Of a DNA stretch of 64,000 nt, positions 17,416 to 27,140 are shown one piece after another. Both the position numbers and the translations under genes were made by a program. The stretch comes from a candidate division WOR-3 bacterium (GTDB lineage: Bacteria; Hydrothermota; Hydrothermia; UBA1063), in NCBI GenBank assembly GCA_039803545.1, contig JBDRYS010000001.1:747866-811865 (forward strand). The letters run 5' to 3'. Every line of letters starts with the position of its first letter. Within the stretch, counting starts at the first letter, position 1. The notes beneath the pieces are model-generated. The model searched no databases and was not told where the DNA came from. It saw only the letters and a program-made list of their open reading frames with translations.

Positions 17416-18047
17416 TTTTCATACCCTTTGGCATCATCCTCTTTCTTCTAATCCTGCTATTTTCAGGCATTTTCTTTACCCTCTGGATACTGGGCTTAAT
17501 CCCCTTCGCCTTCACAAAACTTGGCATAAGTTCTCAAACTGCCATATTTTTATACCTTGCCACCTTGCTGGGCAGCTTCATCAACATACCCCTCGCTAAA
17601 CAGACCTCTTACACCATAAGAAGGACTTTCTGGTTTGTAATCCCTGAAGTTCAGGAAACGATAGTCGGAATTAACGCAGGTGGAGCTATAATTCCCCTTG
17701 CGATTTCCCTTTACCTTTTGACCAAAATTAATCCCCTTCAATGCTTGATTCCAGTTCTCCTTACGGCCTTCATATGCAAATCCTTCACCAGGGTAGTACC
17801 CGGAAGGGGGTTTGTGATACCTGCTCTAATTCCCCCAATCGTTGCGATCCTTTTGGCTTACCTCTTTTATCCCGAAAACCCTGCAGCCTGCGCCTACGTG
17901 ACCGGAACCCTCGGGACTTTGATTGGTACAGACCTTATGAACTTACACAAAATAAAACAAATTAAAAGCACCTTTGTTAGTATAGGTGGAGCTGGAGTCT
18001 TTGATGGGATATTCTTGACGGGAATACTTTCCGCCCTTTTAGTGTAA
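17412..18047 (+). CDS. DUF1614 family membrane protein
   Basis: This 211-residue integral membrane protein has about six hydrophobic segments. Its C-terminal part (GTLGTLIGTDLMNL, then SIGGAGVFDGIFLTGI) matches the DUF1614 family as I remember it. The conserved acidic and glycine residues between helices hint at a transporter or intramembrane enzyme, but no function is established. It overlaps tsaB by four bases (ATGA). Its TAA stop abuts the stop of the convergent phospholipase gene with no base between and no terminator. Confidence 0.8.
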   Translation: MIFIPFGIILFLLILLFSGIFFTLWILGLIPFAFTKLGISSQTAIFLYLATLLGSFINIPLAKQTSYTIRRTFWFVIPEVQETIVGINAGGAIIPLAISLYLLTKINPLQCLIPVLLTAFICKSFTRVVPGRGFVIPALIPPIVAILLAYLFYPENPAACAYVTGTLGTLIGTDLMNLHKIKQIKSTFVSIGGAGVFDGIFLTGILSALLV

Positions 18048-20102
18048 TTACTTTATCTTTATAAGCCTTCCCGTAATGTTCCCCTTTTCATCCCTAACAA
18101 AGTAAATACCCGGCTTTACAAGCCTTCCTTGAGAATCCTTTCCATCCCAATACTTCTCAGAACCTACCTTCTTTACTTCCTTTCCACTGGCATCAAATAT
18201 CACAAGGTTCCCAACTGGGAACTTCACATTGTCGTAAAACAGAATGGTTTTAATTGCAACACCCTCGCCTGTCCCACTGTCTTTTACTCCAAGATAACCA
18301 CCTGCTTCCACAAAATGTGCCTTGAACCAGTCCCAATAAAGCCTTGCGACGCTGGAATTCCTTATTATTAAAAGGTTCTCGTCGTTATCACTCGTACCGT
18401 TATTCGACCAGTTCATTGAACCTGTTATAACATAAGCGGTATCCACAATCATCACCTTTGCATGCAAAAGATTATAGGGCGAAGAGATATTAGCCCAATA
18501 GACCTCAATCCCTGCATTTTGTAGATCAGCAAAAACGGGATTGATCCCCGCATTATCCTCATGAACTCCCCGCACAGAAATTCCACGGTTGTGCAGTGAA
18601 ATCAGAGTATCCCTCAAATCATACCTTGTAAAGCTATAGATAAGGTAAGAAATAGAAGACCTCGCTTTTGCGGCGAAATTGCACACGTATTGAATCGGGT
18701 TATCTTGCGGAGAAAAGTAAAGCCAAATTGTATCACTACCTGAGATGAAAAGGTGTTTACTAAGCACGTCACTCTTTCTCGTCCCTGTCCGAGATGCAAG
18801 GGTATCGGGACTTATTGAAGAACTGCCCCACATTTGATTAAACTCTTTAGTATAGGCATCAGCAAGCTCGGTACTTCTTATGGTTACTACATTGTCCACG
18901 TGTAAATAATCCCCAGCGTTAAAACTGCCTGTCCACACAAAATCGTTTGATGGATCAGAATCGCCAAAATCTCTAACGATGAATTTATTATGCATAATGT
19001 GGTCAGTGGAGTTGGCTCCCACGCCTTCGTGAATTACAGGGATACCATTACTTATCAATCTTTGAACCCCAGCCTCGTCGTAATATGTGCTATCTGTTAT
19101 AATCCTGATCCTGACCCCACGCCCTTTAGCAGCAATCAAGGAATCAACAATTGTACTGTTAAAAATTTCGTAGTAGCAGCAATCCAGTGAATATGTAGCA
19201 CCGTGTATGAATTCTCCGAGCCTTTCGACCAAATTATCATTTTCGAAATATACAGAAAAGGAAAAACCCCCAACCTGAAATCCAAAGGTATCGGAAAAGA
19301 CAGTGTGATACTGGTCCTTAGCTAAAAGGTAATATCTAACAAAAAATCCGCTGTTTTGGCCGGGTATACCAAAATAATAGGAATTGTTTCTACTGGAATC
19401 TGGCACTATACCCTGGAAAGAGCCAAAATTTAAACTATAATAAAGGCTACAAGCTACAATATCGTTATCTGGGTCTGATACCGTAGCCACCACATTAAAA
19501 GGCTGGTTTGGTTCAGGATATTCAGGACTCCTCACTATAGAGGTAAAACTAGGGGGAGTTCCCTGAGGAGGAGAATCGGTACGGTAGAACGAGGCCTTGT
19601 CCGCATATCCCCCAAGGACATTATCGGCATAACACCTTATCCTTAAAAGTGCATATGCAGCATTAGGTGGAGCATCTGCAACAATGGAATCAACCACCCA
19701 TGAATTTAGAACATTTGCATATTTTACATCTGTTGATGTTATAAATGAATTGCTCGATGTAAACCAACTTATTAAAAAACCAACACCTTTATTCCCTGTA
19801 CCATTTACCGCAAAAAGTGCTACCTTAAAGGTGTAAGATACCCCTGGAGTAACAGAAACATTCTGATAGACACCCGCATTTGTTGTACCTGTTGCCTGTA
19901 ACGCAATGCTATAGTTTCCGTGATATACAGGGTTAGTAGCCTGCGAAAGGTTTACTCCACTCTCCTTTAACCAGCCTGTAGGGACCCCATTACTCCAATC
20001 CTCAAAGCTTCCGTTGGTGATTAATTCCTGTGAGTGGGAATAGGTGGCAAAAGCCAAAACGCCCAAAATCCAGATTATTTTAAGATACCTTTTACCATTC
20101 AT
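18048..20102 (-). CDS. Secreted phospholipase D-like protein with type IX-like C-terminal module
   Basis: This 684-residue exported protein has a signal peptide (~1-25), then a carbohydrate-binding-like beta-sandwich (NGSFEDW, ~27-180) and an Ig-like spacer. Two phospholipase D HKD motifs follow: HNKFIVRD near 368 and HAKVMIVD near 545, each with a nearby G-S-x-N. Residues ~625-684 form a FlgD/type IX-like end (LVIFDASGKEVKKV, KPGIYFVRD). PLD proteins cleave phosphodiesters in lipids or nucleic acids; the surface location suggests scavenging. It lies 39 bp after purH at the end of the ten-gene operon and may be read with it. The native start has no clear ribosome site. Confidence 0.85.
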   Translation of the reverse strand: MNGKRYLKIIWILGVLAFATYSHSQELITNGSFEDWSNGVPTGWLKESGVNLSQATNPVYHGNYSIALQATGTTNAGVYQNVSVTPGVSYTFKVALFAVNGTGNKGVGFLISWFTSSNSFITSTDVKYANVLNSWVVDSIVADAPPNAAYALLRIRCYADNVLGGYADKASFYRTDSPPQGTPPSFTSIVRSPEYPEPNQPFNVVATVSDPDNDIVACSLYYSLNFGSFQGIVPDSSRNNSYYFGIPGQNSGFFVRYYLLAKDQYHTVFSDTFGFQVGGFSFSVYFENDNLVERLGEFIHGATYSLDCCYYEIFNSTIVDSLIAAKGRGVRIRIITDSTYYDEAGVQRLISNGIPVIHEGVGANSTDHIMHNKFIVRDFGDSDPSNDFVWTGSFNAGDYLHVDNVVTIRSTELADAYTKEFNQMWGSSSISPDTLASRTGTRKSDVLSKHLFISGSDTIWLYFSPQDNPIQYVCNFAAKARSSISYLIYSFTRYDLRDTLISLHNRGISVRGVHEDNAGINPVFADLQNAGIEVYWANISSPYNLLHAKVMIVDTAYVITGSMNWSNNGTSDNDENLLIIRNSSVARLYWDWFKAHFVEAGGYLGVKDSGTGEGVAIKTILFYDNVKFPVGNLVIFDASGKEVKKVGSEKYWDGKDSQGRLVKPGIYFVRDEKGNITGRLIKIK

Positions 20103-20141
20103 GATATCTCAAGGTTAAAGGTTGATTGGGAAACTTCAAAC

Positions 20142-21653
20142 TTAGTGCCTGAATCTCCTTATACCCGTAAACACAAGGTTGATGCCAAGCTCCCTTGCCC
20201 TTCTAATAACCTCATCATCCCTTACCGATCCGCCTGGTTCAACAATTAGCTTTATACCATGACTGTATGCAAGTTCAATACTATCAGTAAAGGGGAAGAA
20301 TCCATCAGAAACGAGAATGGAACCTCGAGCCCTCTCACCTGCTCTGCTTAAAGCAATTCGAAGGGCTTCTACCCTACTTGTCTGCCCCCCTCCTATACCC
20401 ACGGTCATACCCTCTTTGACAAGGATAATAGCATTGGATTTCACATATTTGATCACTTTGTCTCCAAAATAAACATCTTCAAACCAGTTCTCATCGAATT
20501 CTCCCGCAACCACTCTCAAATCCTCTCTCTTAAGTTCCCTTGTATCTCTTTCTTGAACGAGTAGATCCCTATCAATAAAGCGATACTCAAAAGAGGAGAA
20601 ACCCCCCTCTTTTACTTTGATGACCCTTCGCTTCTTCTTCTTTTTTAATAACTCAAGGGCCTTTTCTTCGTAATCTCGCGCCACAAGTACTTCAAAAAAG
20701 AAATCGTTAACGGTTTGGGCAAGTTTTTCGTCAACGATGCCGTTAAAGGCTACAATGCCACCATAGGCGGATTCCTCATCGGACTTTAAAGCCTTCCAGA
20801 AGGCATCTTCCAGATCGTTTCCTATTCCAACACCACAGGGGACATTGTGCTTTATGATGGCACAAGCTGGTTCTTTAAACTCGTTGACCACCTGCCAGGC
20901 TGAATAAAAATCAAGAATGTTGTTGTAAGAAAGCTCAGCGCCCCACAAAAGTTCTGCTCTCTTCAAAAAGGTATCCTCAAAGAGGGTATTAAAATAAACG
21001 GAGGCCTTTTGATGGGGATTCTCCCCATATCTCAAGTCAAAGGCCTTTTTAAAACTCCCCACAAGGAAGTTTTCATCTGCCTCGAATCTCCTGGAAAGTT
21101 CATAGTAAATGGCACTGTCGTACTCAATAGCCTTTCTGAACCCCCTCAAAGCGAGCAATTTTCTATCTTCAATGTTCAATGTACCGTTTTTGACTTTTTC
21201 CGCAACCCACTTGTAGTCCCCAGGTTCACACACCAGAGTTACCCAGAAATAATTCTTTGCTGCAGCCCTAATCAGCGAAATTCCGCCAATATCGATAAAT
21301 TCAAGAAGAGACTCCAGTTCGAGATCTAATTTCGCTCTAAAGGGATAAAGATTCACCACTACGAAATCAATTAATGGAATGTTGTGGGACTCAAGAAAGC
21401 GCAGATCCTCTTCCTTATTCCTGCGGGCGAGAATACCTGCAAAAATTACAGGATGAAGGGTTTTTACCCTTCCTCCTGGAGATTCAGGAAATCCCGTTAA
21501 TTCCTCGACACTTACAACGTTAAAGCCTCTGCCTCTCAAATATTCAAAGGTGCCACCCGTGGAGAGGATTTGATAACCTGCATCCTGAAAGGCAGATGCC
21601 AGTTCTTCGATACCTTCCTTGTAATACACACTAATGAGGGCAAATCTTTGCAT
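20142..21653 (-). CDS. purH: Bifunctional AICAR transformylase / IMP cyclohydrolase
   Basis: PurH catalyses the last two steps of IMP synthesis. The ~503-residue protein has an N-terminal IMP cyclohydrolase (MGS-like) domain (ILSTGGTFEYLR, GGRVKTLHP). Its AICAR transformylase domain has RYGENPHQKA, IIKHNVPCGVG, GIGGGQTSRVEA and the terminal SDGFFPF and EPGGSVRD motifs. I use the ATG at 21653; a TTG four codons upstream lies in the purN end. It sits four bases after purN, and purN makes the earlier formyl transfer, so the pair is functionally matched. Confidence 0.95.
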   Translation of the reverse strand: MQRFALISVYYKEGIEELASAFQDAGYQILSTGGTFEYLRGRGFNVVSVEELTGFPESPGGRVKTLHPVIFAGILARRNKEEDLRFLESHNIPLIDFVVVNLYPFRAKLDLELESLLEFIDIGGISLIRAAAKNYFWVTLVCEPGDYKWVAEKVKNGTLNIEDRKLLALRGFRKAIEYDSAIYYELSRRFEADENFLVGSFKKAFDLRYGENPHQKASVYFNTLFEDTFLKRAELLWGAELSYNNILDFYSAWQVVNEFKEPACAIIKHNVPCGVGIGNDLEDAFWKALKSDEESAYGGIVAFNGIVDEKLAQTVNDFFFEVLVARDYEEKALELLKKKKKRRVIKVKEGGFSSFEYRFIDRDLLVQERDTRELKREDLRVVAGEFDENWFEDVYFGDKVIKYVKSNAIILVKEGMTVGIGGGQTSRVEALRIALSRAGERARGSILVSDGFFPFTDSIELAYSHGIKLIVEPGGSVRDDEVIRRARELGINLVFTGIRRFRH

Positions 21654-21657
21654 TTTG

Positions 21658-22221
21658 CTACTCAAGAAGTTTTATAATCACATAAGGGTAAGTGCGATGC
21701 TCCAGTCTATGAATCCTTCGCTCGACACTTTCAAGACTTTCCCCTTCCCTTACTTTAATACACGCCTGTTCAATAATTGGACCCGAATCCACTCCTTCAT
21801 CCACATAATGGATGGTTATTCCCATAACTTTGCATCCTGCTTTATAAGCCCGCTCAATGGCGTTAAGCCCTGGAAAGGCTGGCAAAAGAGCTGGATGAAT
21901 ATTTACGATCTTCCATCTAAAACGTTCAACGATAAAGGGGGGCAAGATTCTCATATAACCAGCAAGGGCAATAAGGTCAGGATTGAGTTCCTCAAGCTTC
22001 CTAAGAAGCGCTTCATTATAAGCCTTTTTGCCTTCAAAACTTTTGTAATCCAGAATAAAATAGGGAACCTTTAATCTCTGAGCCCGTTTAATTGCCTTAG
22101 CCTCTGGATTGTCAGTGATCATCGCAACACATTCGATAGGCCAGGAATTTTTTCTTATTGTTTTGACTATGGCTTCAAAGTTACTACCATTACCTGAAGC
22201 GAGAACAACAAGCCTCTTCAT
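21658..22221 (-). CDS. purN: Phosphoribosylglycinamide formyltransferase
   Basis: PurN uses 10-formyl-THF to formylate GAR in purine synthesis. The 187-residue protein has the N-terminal LASGNGSNFEA motif, the HPALLPAFPG signature with the catalytic His, and DEGVDSGPII containing the conserved Asp. Length is normal. It overlaps the upstream nicotinate phosphoribosyltransferase gene by four bases and ends with TAG just before purH. Confidence 0.95.
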   Translation of the reverse strand: MKRLVVLASGNGSNFEAIVKTIRKNSWPIECVAMITDNPEAKAIKRAQRLKVPYFILDYKSFEGKKAYNEALLRKLEELNPDLIALAGYMRILPPFIVERFRWKIVNIHPALLPAFPGLNAIERAYKAGCKVMGITIHYVDEGVDSGPIIEQACIKVREGESLESVERRIHRLEHRTYPYVIIKLLE

Positions 22222-23405
22222 AACGAGAATTCAACTTGTTTAAGTTGCTCCAAAACGTAATTCCTTATCTCATCAACAGAAGGCAAGGGCCTCACTAACT
22301 TCCCGTTCTCTAAATACTTTTGCAATATAAGTTCCCCTTCTCCTCCGCAGGAGTGGCAGGTGGCTGTATCGGCCTCGTACGGAGTAACATAAAGAGCCTT
22401 GCACTTTTTACATCTCCAGACCTTCTTTCTGCCACTGAATTTCCCCTTCTTAGCAAGGGGAACACCTTCTACTTCCACGATATCCATAGCAAAGTCAATG
22501 GTAGGAGCATTGGAAATGGACGTTCCCACACCGAATCCAAAAGCACCAGCCTTTTTCAAAGGCGGTATGTCATCCTCATCAAGGCCACCGGAAACATAAA
22601 TTCTGACGTTTTTATAACCCCTCAAATCCAGCTCCCACCGAACTTCCCTCACAATTCTTTCCATGTTCCCCCTGCGAGATGCAGGGGTATCAAGCCTCAC
22701 ACCCAGAAGGTCCTTTATTTTAGATGCAGCCTCTAAGGAGGCGAACTTTTCATCACCAAAGGTGTCGATCAGGGCAATTCTGGGAATATCCTGCGGCATA
22801 ATTTCATCGTAAGCCTTCCATGCCTCTTCTTCACCCATAATGAGCATTAAAGCATGGGGCATAGTGCCCGTTGGTCTTTTACCGATGGCTTCGGCACCCA
22901 GTATGGAAGACACCCCGTCACAACCGCCTATATAAGCATTCCTGTCAATAAAGGGGGCAAGTGCGGGATGCATTCTTCTGACGCCAAAGGACAAAACTAC
23001 AGAGTCCTCTGCAGCTTTCTTAATCCTTGCAGATTTTGTAGCTATTCCCGATGCCTGACAGATAAGGCCAAGGGCAGGCGTTTCAAACTCAGAAAAGCTC
23101 GAATATTCTCCCTCAATAGCCATCACGGGTATCGGAACACCCTCTGGATCACGAGGGGTAAAAAGGGTGCCCTCAGGTATTGAATACAAAGTGATCGGAA
23201 GGCCTTCCAGGAGCTTAACCACATATTCTAACCCTGCGAAAACTGCCCATGGGTATTTATCTGGTAAAGAACCAACGGTAAACTCCGCCAACACCGATTT
23301 CTTTACCTTTTTATGCCGTAAAATTTCTACCGTCCGCTTAAAATAAATGTCTGTAGTTAATCCTTTCTTTATCTCGTCACCTGATGCAATGTGGAAAAGG
23401 TCCAC
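22218..23405 (-). CDS. pncB: Nicotinate phosphoribosyltransferase with C-terminal zinc ribbon
   Basis: The enzyme converts nicotinate and PRPP to nicotinate mononucleotide for NAD synthesis. The 395-residue protein is of the compact archaeal/thermophile type: FGVRRMHPALAPFID and GKRPTGTMPHAL in the active-site region, and YVSGGLDEDDI in the phosphate-binding barrel. Residues ~333-360 are a zinc ribbon (CKKCKALY, then CHSCGGEG), which some archaeal-type members have. Start is GTG with GGGAGG six bases upstream. It follows PIN-TRAM after one base. The gene symbol is used in the broad functional sense. Confidence 0.88.
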   Translation of the reverse strand: MDLFHIASGDEIKKGLTTDIYFKRTVEILRHKKVKKSVLAEFTVGSLPDKYPWAVFAGLEYVVKLLEGLPITLYSIPEGTLFTPRDPEGVPIPVMAIEGEYSSFSEFETPALGLICQASGIATKSARIKKAAEDSVVLSFGVRRMHPALAPFIDRNAYIGGCDGVSSILGAEAIGKRPTGTMPHALMLIMGEEEAWKAYDEIMPQDIPRIALIDTFGDEKFASLEAASKIKDLLGVRLDTPASRRGNMERIVREVRWELDLRGYKNVRIYVSGGLDEDDIPPLKKAGAFGFGVGTSISNAPTIDFAMDIVEVEGVPLAKKGKFSGRKKVWRCKKCKALYVTPYEADTATCHSCGGEGELILQKYLENGKLVRPLPSVDEIRNYVLEQLKQVEFSL

Positions 23406-23406
23406 A

Positions 23407-24402
23407 CTAAGCCTCCCCCTTTAATCTGGCGAAAACAATCCGCCCTGTCTCCGTCTGTAATACCGAGTGAACTATAACCTCAATCTCCTGACCTATATAA
23501 GAACTCGCTCCATCAACAACCACCATGGTACCATCCACAAGATACCCTACCCCTTGTTTTTTATCCCTTTCCTTGCCCTCACGAACAATCTTGATCTTTA
23601 TAATGTCTCCAGAATTTAATGGTAATTTAAGTCGCTCTGTAAGTTCGTTTACATTTAACACAGAAACCCCCTGGACCTCAGCGACCTTTTTTAAATTGTA
23701 ATCAGTGGTGATGAGCTTAGTGCCAGTTTTCCTTGCCAGCTCTATGAGTTTTTCATCCACATCGTGCTTTCCGGGAACATCCTCCCGAACGATAATCAGT
23801 CTATCTTTCAATAAATCCCTTAGCTTATCCAGCATTTCCATCCCCCGTCTTCCCTTTTCCCTCTTATCGGGATCCTTTGAATCTGCAATGTTTTGAAGTT
23901 CTTTCAGCACAAAGGCGGGAACTGCCAGATTGCCTTCCAGAAATCCAAGTTCCACCATATCCACGATCCTTCCATCTATTAGTGCACTGGTATCAACAAG
24001 CTTTGTGTACTTTTTCATCTCGCCTTTGATCTTATCCTTAGACTTAATAAGCTCATCCTTTCTGGACAAGACATAAGCGACAAAAAGATAAATTGCAGCG
24101 GTATTTGTAATGAGAAAGACCCATCCCCTGGTCTCTGGCCGCCTAAAATCGGGAAACTGGATGATCAAAAAGCCTATAAAGGTTCCAAAAAGGGCTCCCG
24201 CTATGATAGTCGCAAGAAAAACAGCCACCTCTCTAAAGGTTCTATGGGAGAGAAGTTTTTCAAGGGCTATAACGGAGTAGGAAATGAGCGCGGCAACAGT
24301 CACCGCCAAATAGTAAGATAAGTGGGCCCTTATACCTACGAAGGTGATAAGGCCGAACAGCACCAAAAATACGATAATACGCCGTATATTTAACCAAGAC
24401 AT
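23407..24402 (-). CDS. Membrane-anchored PIN-TRAM domain protein (YacL-like)
   Basis: This 331-residue protein has four membrane segments (~7-135). A PIN-type RNase-like domain (~137-245) carries conserved acidic residues in KLVDTSALIDGRI and TDYNLKKVAEV, and a C-terminal TRAM domain (~255-325, GVGYLVDGTMVVVDG) follows. YacL-family proteins are widespread in bacteria; RNA cleavage at the membrane is inferred from the domains, with no defined substrate. It overlaps radA by 13 bp, a pairing that also occurs near radA/disA loci in other bacteria. Confidence 0.9.
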   Translation of the reverse strand: MSWLNIRRIIVFLVLFGLITFVGIRAHLSYYLAVTVAALISYSVIALEKLLSHRTFREVAVFLATIIAGALFGTFIGFLIIQFPDFRRPETRGWVFLITNTAAIYLFVAYVLSRKDELIKSKDKIKGEMKKYTKLVDTSALIDGRIVDMVELGFLEGNLAVPAFVLKELQNIADSKDPDKREKGRRGMEMLDKLRDLLKDRLIIVREDVPGKHDVDEKLIELARKTGTKLITTDYNLKKVAEVQGVSVLNVNELTERLKLPLNSGDIIKIKIVREGKERDKKQGVGYLVDGTMVVVDGASSYIGQEIEVIVHSVLQTETGRIVFARLKGEA

Positions 24403-25706
24403 AGCTTAACAACCTCCTCAACACTTTTAAATTCTAATGGAGAAAATACATTTATAAAACCAAGCCTCTTCGCTTCCTCAATTCTTCTCTGAAGATTTGC
24501 AACCCGGCGAACTTCCCCGCCGAGTCCCACTTCCCCGATAAAAACTGCATTATCGGGTAAAGCCCTCTTTTTGTAGGAAGATATAACAGAGGCCACCACT
24601 GCCAAATCGGCAGAGGAGTCCTCTACCCTCATACCCCCTGTTACATTTAAGAAAATATCCATACCCCTTAAATTCACCCCGGTAAACCTTTCCACGACAG
24701 CAAGAAGCATGTAAAGCCTTTTTGTATCAAAACCTGTTGTAACCCTTTGAGGTGTCGGGAAAAAGGTTGGTAGCACAAGGGACTGAATTTCAACCAGTAT
24801 GGGCCTTTTACCCTCCATAAGTACAGTATAAGCAATACCCTCTTTTCTCACATGATCCTTTGAAATAAACAAAGTTGCCGCATCGCTAACCTCCTTAAGG
24901 CCACTGGAGGTCATCTCAAAAATGCCAATCTCATCAGAACTTCCATAGCGATTCTTAGTACACCTTAAAATCCTCAAGTCTGAACCCTTTTCCCCCTCTA
25001 AGTACAGGACAACATCAACCATATGCTCTAATGTTTTAGGGCCAGCAAGGGTTCCGTCTTTGGTAACGTGCCCTACAATGATTGTACTCATTAACCTTTC
25101 CTTGGTCATTCTTAGAAACTCAGCTCCGCATTCCCTTACCTGGGTTACACTACCCACCACCTGGTCAATTTCCGGTTTGTAAACCGTTTGAATGGAATCT
25201 ATTATGAGTAGAAATGGTTCAATTTTTTCAACAACAGACTTAATCTCAGAAACATCCTGCTCGCCTATTACGTAAAGAAAATTACTGGAAATGCCTACTC
25301 TTATTGCCCTCCCTTTTACCTGTTCAGGAGACTCCTCCCCTGAAACATAAAGAACCTTTAACCCCTTGTCCGTTAAAGCCTTTGCAATTTGAAGCAAAAG
25401 AGTAGACTTACCTATACCCGGTTCGCCCCCAATCAAAATAAGACTGGAAGGTGTAATCCCCTCTTCCAATACCCTGTCAAACTCATAAATACCCGTCGGA
25501 ACTTTCCTGTACTCCTTGATTTCAATCTCGCTGATCTTCTTAACCCTCTCTATCCCTGAGGAAGTCTTAGCTCCGGTAGGCTCATCTCTAAACTCTTTAA
25601 AGGTATTCCACTGACCACAATTAGGACACCTGCCAAGCCATTTTACACTTTCATAGCCACAATTGGAGCAAACAAAATAAGTTCTTGATTTTTGAGATCT
25701 ACCCAT
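24390..25706 (-). CDS. radA: DNA repair protein RadA (Sms)
   Basis: RadA is a RecA-like ATPase and branch-migration helicase used in recombination. The 438-residue protein has an N-terminal zinc finger (CSNCGYES, then CPNCGQW), Walker A GGEPGIGKST, Walker B LLIIDSIQTV, the RadA signature KNRYGSSDEIG and a Lon-like C-terminal domain. All motifs are intact and length is normal. It follows the MlaD-like gene by one base. Confidence 0.96.
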   Translation of the reverse strand: MGRSQKSRTYFVCSNCGYESVKWLGRCPNCGQWNTFKEFRDEPTGAKTSSGIERVKKISEIEIKEYRKVPTGIYEFDRVLEEGITPSSLILIGGEPGIGKSTLLLQIAKALTDKGLKVLYVSGEESPEQVKGRAIRVGISSNFLYVIGEQDVSEIKSVVEKIEPFLLIIDSIQTVYKPEIDQVVGSVTQVRECGAEFLRMTKERLMSTIIVGHVTKDGTLAGPKTLEHMVDVVLYLEGEKGSDLRILRCTKNRYGSSDEIGIFEMTSSGLKEVSDAATLFISKDHVRKEGIAYTVLMEGKRPILVEIQSLVLPTFFPTPQRVTTGFDTKRLYMLLAVVERFTGVNLRGMDIFLNVTGGMRVEDSSADLAVVASVISSYKKRALPDNAVFIGEVGLGGEVRRVANLQRRIEEAKRLGFINVFSPLEFKSVEEVVKLCLG

Positions 25707-25707
25707 T

Positions 25708-26472
25708 TCAGAAAAGTTTCAACTTCGCCTTAATCTCGACGCCTTTCTTAAACTCCTGTGAAATCGACCGCAACATATCAAAAACAGAATCGATTTTGCT
25801 GTAAAGGGTATCATTTGCAAGGAGTGGATTTTTTCTCAAAATCTTCATTGTTGAATCCGCCTCAATGAGAACGGTATCCAACCTTTTCAAAACCACGGTA
25901 AGGTTCTCATTCTGCTGAGAGATTGCTACAAGGGCTGTATCTCGGAATCCCCTTAAGGTCTTATCAACCTCAACAAGAGCTCTGTCTAAGTTTGAGATCA
26001 CGGGTTTTAATTCCTTCATACTGGTTCTCAACTCTCCTAAGAAACTTACAAGGGTATCAGAGAGGTTCAGAAGCTCCCTCACAAGGTCATCATAGCTTCT
26101 GGTCTTTATACCTTGAAATCGGTAATTCCTTGGCACAGGTTTGCCGTCTCCTGGAATTATCAGGAGTCTCACTTGACCCAAAAGTCCCACGGTTTCAAGA
26201 ATAACGTTAGATCCTTCATTGAGTTTATATCTTTCCGTATAAAAGGTTAAAACTACCTTGTTATCCTCGATTCGAACATCAGAAACCCTACCCATTGGAA
26301 CGCCGAGAACCGTTACTACATCGCCCTTTCTCACATTCACTGGACCTTCAAAGACCGCTTCGTAATATGCTCTGTTTCTGCGAACATTAAAATCTCTCGT
26401 CAAAAATAGCCCACCAATCAGAAGGAAAAGGAGAAAGGTAATTGTTAGACCAACCTTCTCTTCAAGGGTCAT
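25708..26472 (-). CDS. MlaD/MCE-family substrate-binding protein
   Basis: This 254-residue protein has one N-terminal membrane anchor (~8-27), an MCE domain (~35-125; VRKGDVVTVLGVPMGRVSDV, then GLLGQVRL), and an extended helical tail (~130-254) that may oligomerize. MCE proteins form hexameric rings that ferry lipids between membranes with MlaE/MlaF-type ABC partners. No such partner is encoded nearby, so it is an orphan here. It sits between the transaldolase gene (8 bp) and radA (1 bp). Confidence 0.87.
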   Translation of the reverse strand: MTLEEKVGLTITFLLFLLIGGLFLTRDFNVRRNRAYYEAVFEGPVNVRKGDVVTVLGVPMGRVSDVRIEDNKVVLTFYTERYKLNEGSNVILETVGLLGQVRLLIIPGDGKPVPRNYRFQGIKTRSYDDLVRELLNLSDTLVSFLGELRTSMKELKPVISNLDRALVEVDKTLRGFRDTALVAISQQNENLTVVLKRLDTVLIEADSTMKILRKNPLLANDTLYSKIDSVFDMLRSISQEFKKGVEIKAKLKLF

Positions 26473-26479
26473 CTAATTT

Positions 26480-27127
26480 CTATTTCCCCTTTAACTTTTC
26501 CCAGTCCTTTAGAAACCTTTCAATTCCTATGTCTGTCAGCGGGTGATTGACCAATTGTCTTATAACCTTAGGAGGCACTGTAACAATAGGCGCTCCCATC
26601 AGTGCAGCCTCAAGAACATGGAGTGGATGCCTGACAGAGGCCACAATCACCTCCGTTTCGAACCCGTAATTTTCATAAATCTGTAAAATTTGCTCAACAA
26701 TGTCAAGGCCGTAGTGGCTTATGTCATCAAGCCTTCCTACAAAGGGAGAAACATAGGTTGCTCCAGCTTTGGCAGCAAGTAAAGCCTGCAAAGGCTGGAA
26801 AATAAGGGTAACGTTCGTCTTAATCCCCTCCTGTGAAAGGGTTTTCACTGCCCTCAATCCGTCAGCGGTCATCGGTATCTTAATAACTACGTGCTCGTCA
26901 ATCTTTGCCAGTTCCCTTGCCTCCTTTACCATTCCCTCATAATCTGTGGAGACCACTTCTGCTGAAACAGGACCCTTTAAAATCTCACAAATTCTCTTAA
27001 TTACCTTGACCGGGTCTCCACCCTCCTGTGAAAGGAGTGTGGGGTTTGTTGTTGCACCTTCTATAATCCCCCACTGAGCAAGCTCTTCAATCTCCTTAAC
27101 GTTTGCAGTATCGACAAAGATTTTCAT
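26480..27127 (-). CDS. Transaldolase / fructose-6-phosphate aldolase family protein
   Basis: This 215-residue TIM-barrel aldolase is of the short transaldolase type (MipB/TalC). It has [10 protein letters not shown] at the N-terminus, GATTNPTLL and Schiff-base Lys83 in VVIKIPMT. The C-terminus [18 protein letters not shown] is typical. It probably acts as transaldolase in the non-oxidative pentose phosphate pathway; fructose-6-phosphate aldolase activity in the same family cannot be excluded. AAGGAGG lies just before the ATG. It is the third gene of the DUF3467 operon. Confidence 0.92.
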   Translation of the reverse strand: MKIFVDTANVKEIEELAQWGIIEGATTNPTLLSQEGGDPVKVIKRICEILKGPVSAEVVSTDYEGMVKEARELAKIDEHVVIKIPMTADGLRAVKTLSQEGIKTNVTLIFQPLQALLAAKAGATYVSPFVGRLDDISHYGLDIVEQILQIYENYGFETEVIVASVRHPLHVLEAALMGAPIVTVPPKVIRQLVNHPLTDIGIERFLKDWEKLKGK

Positions 27128-27140
27128 TACAGTCCTCCTT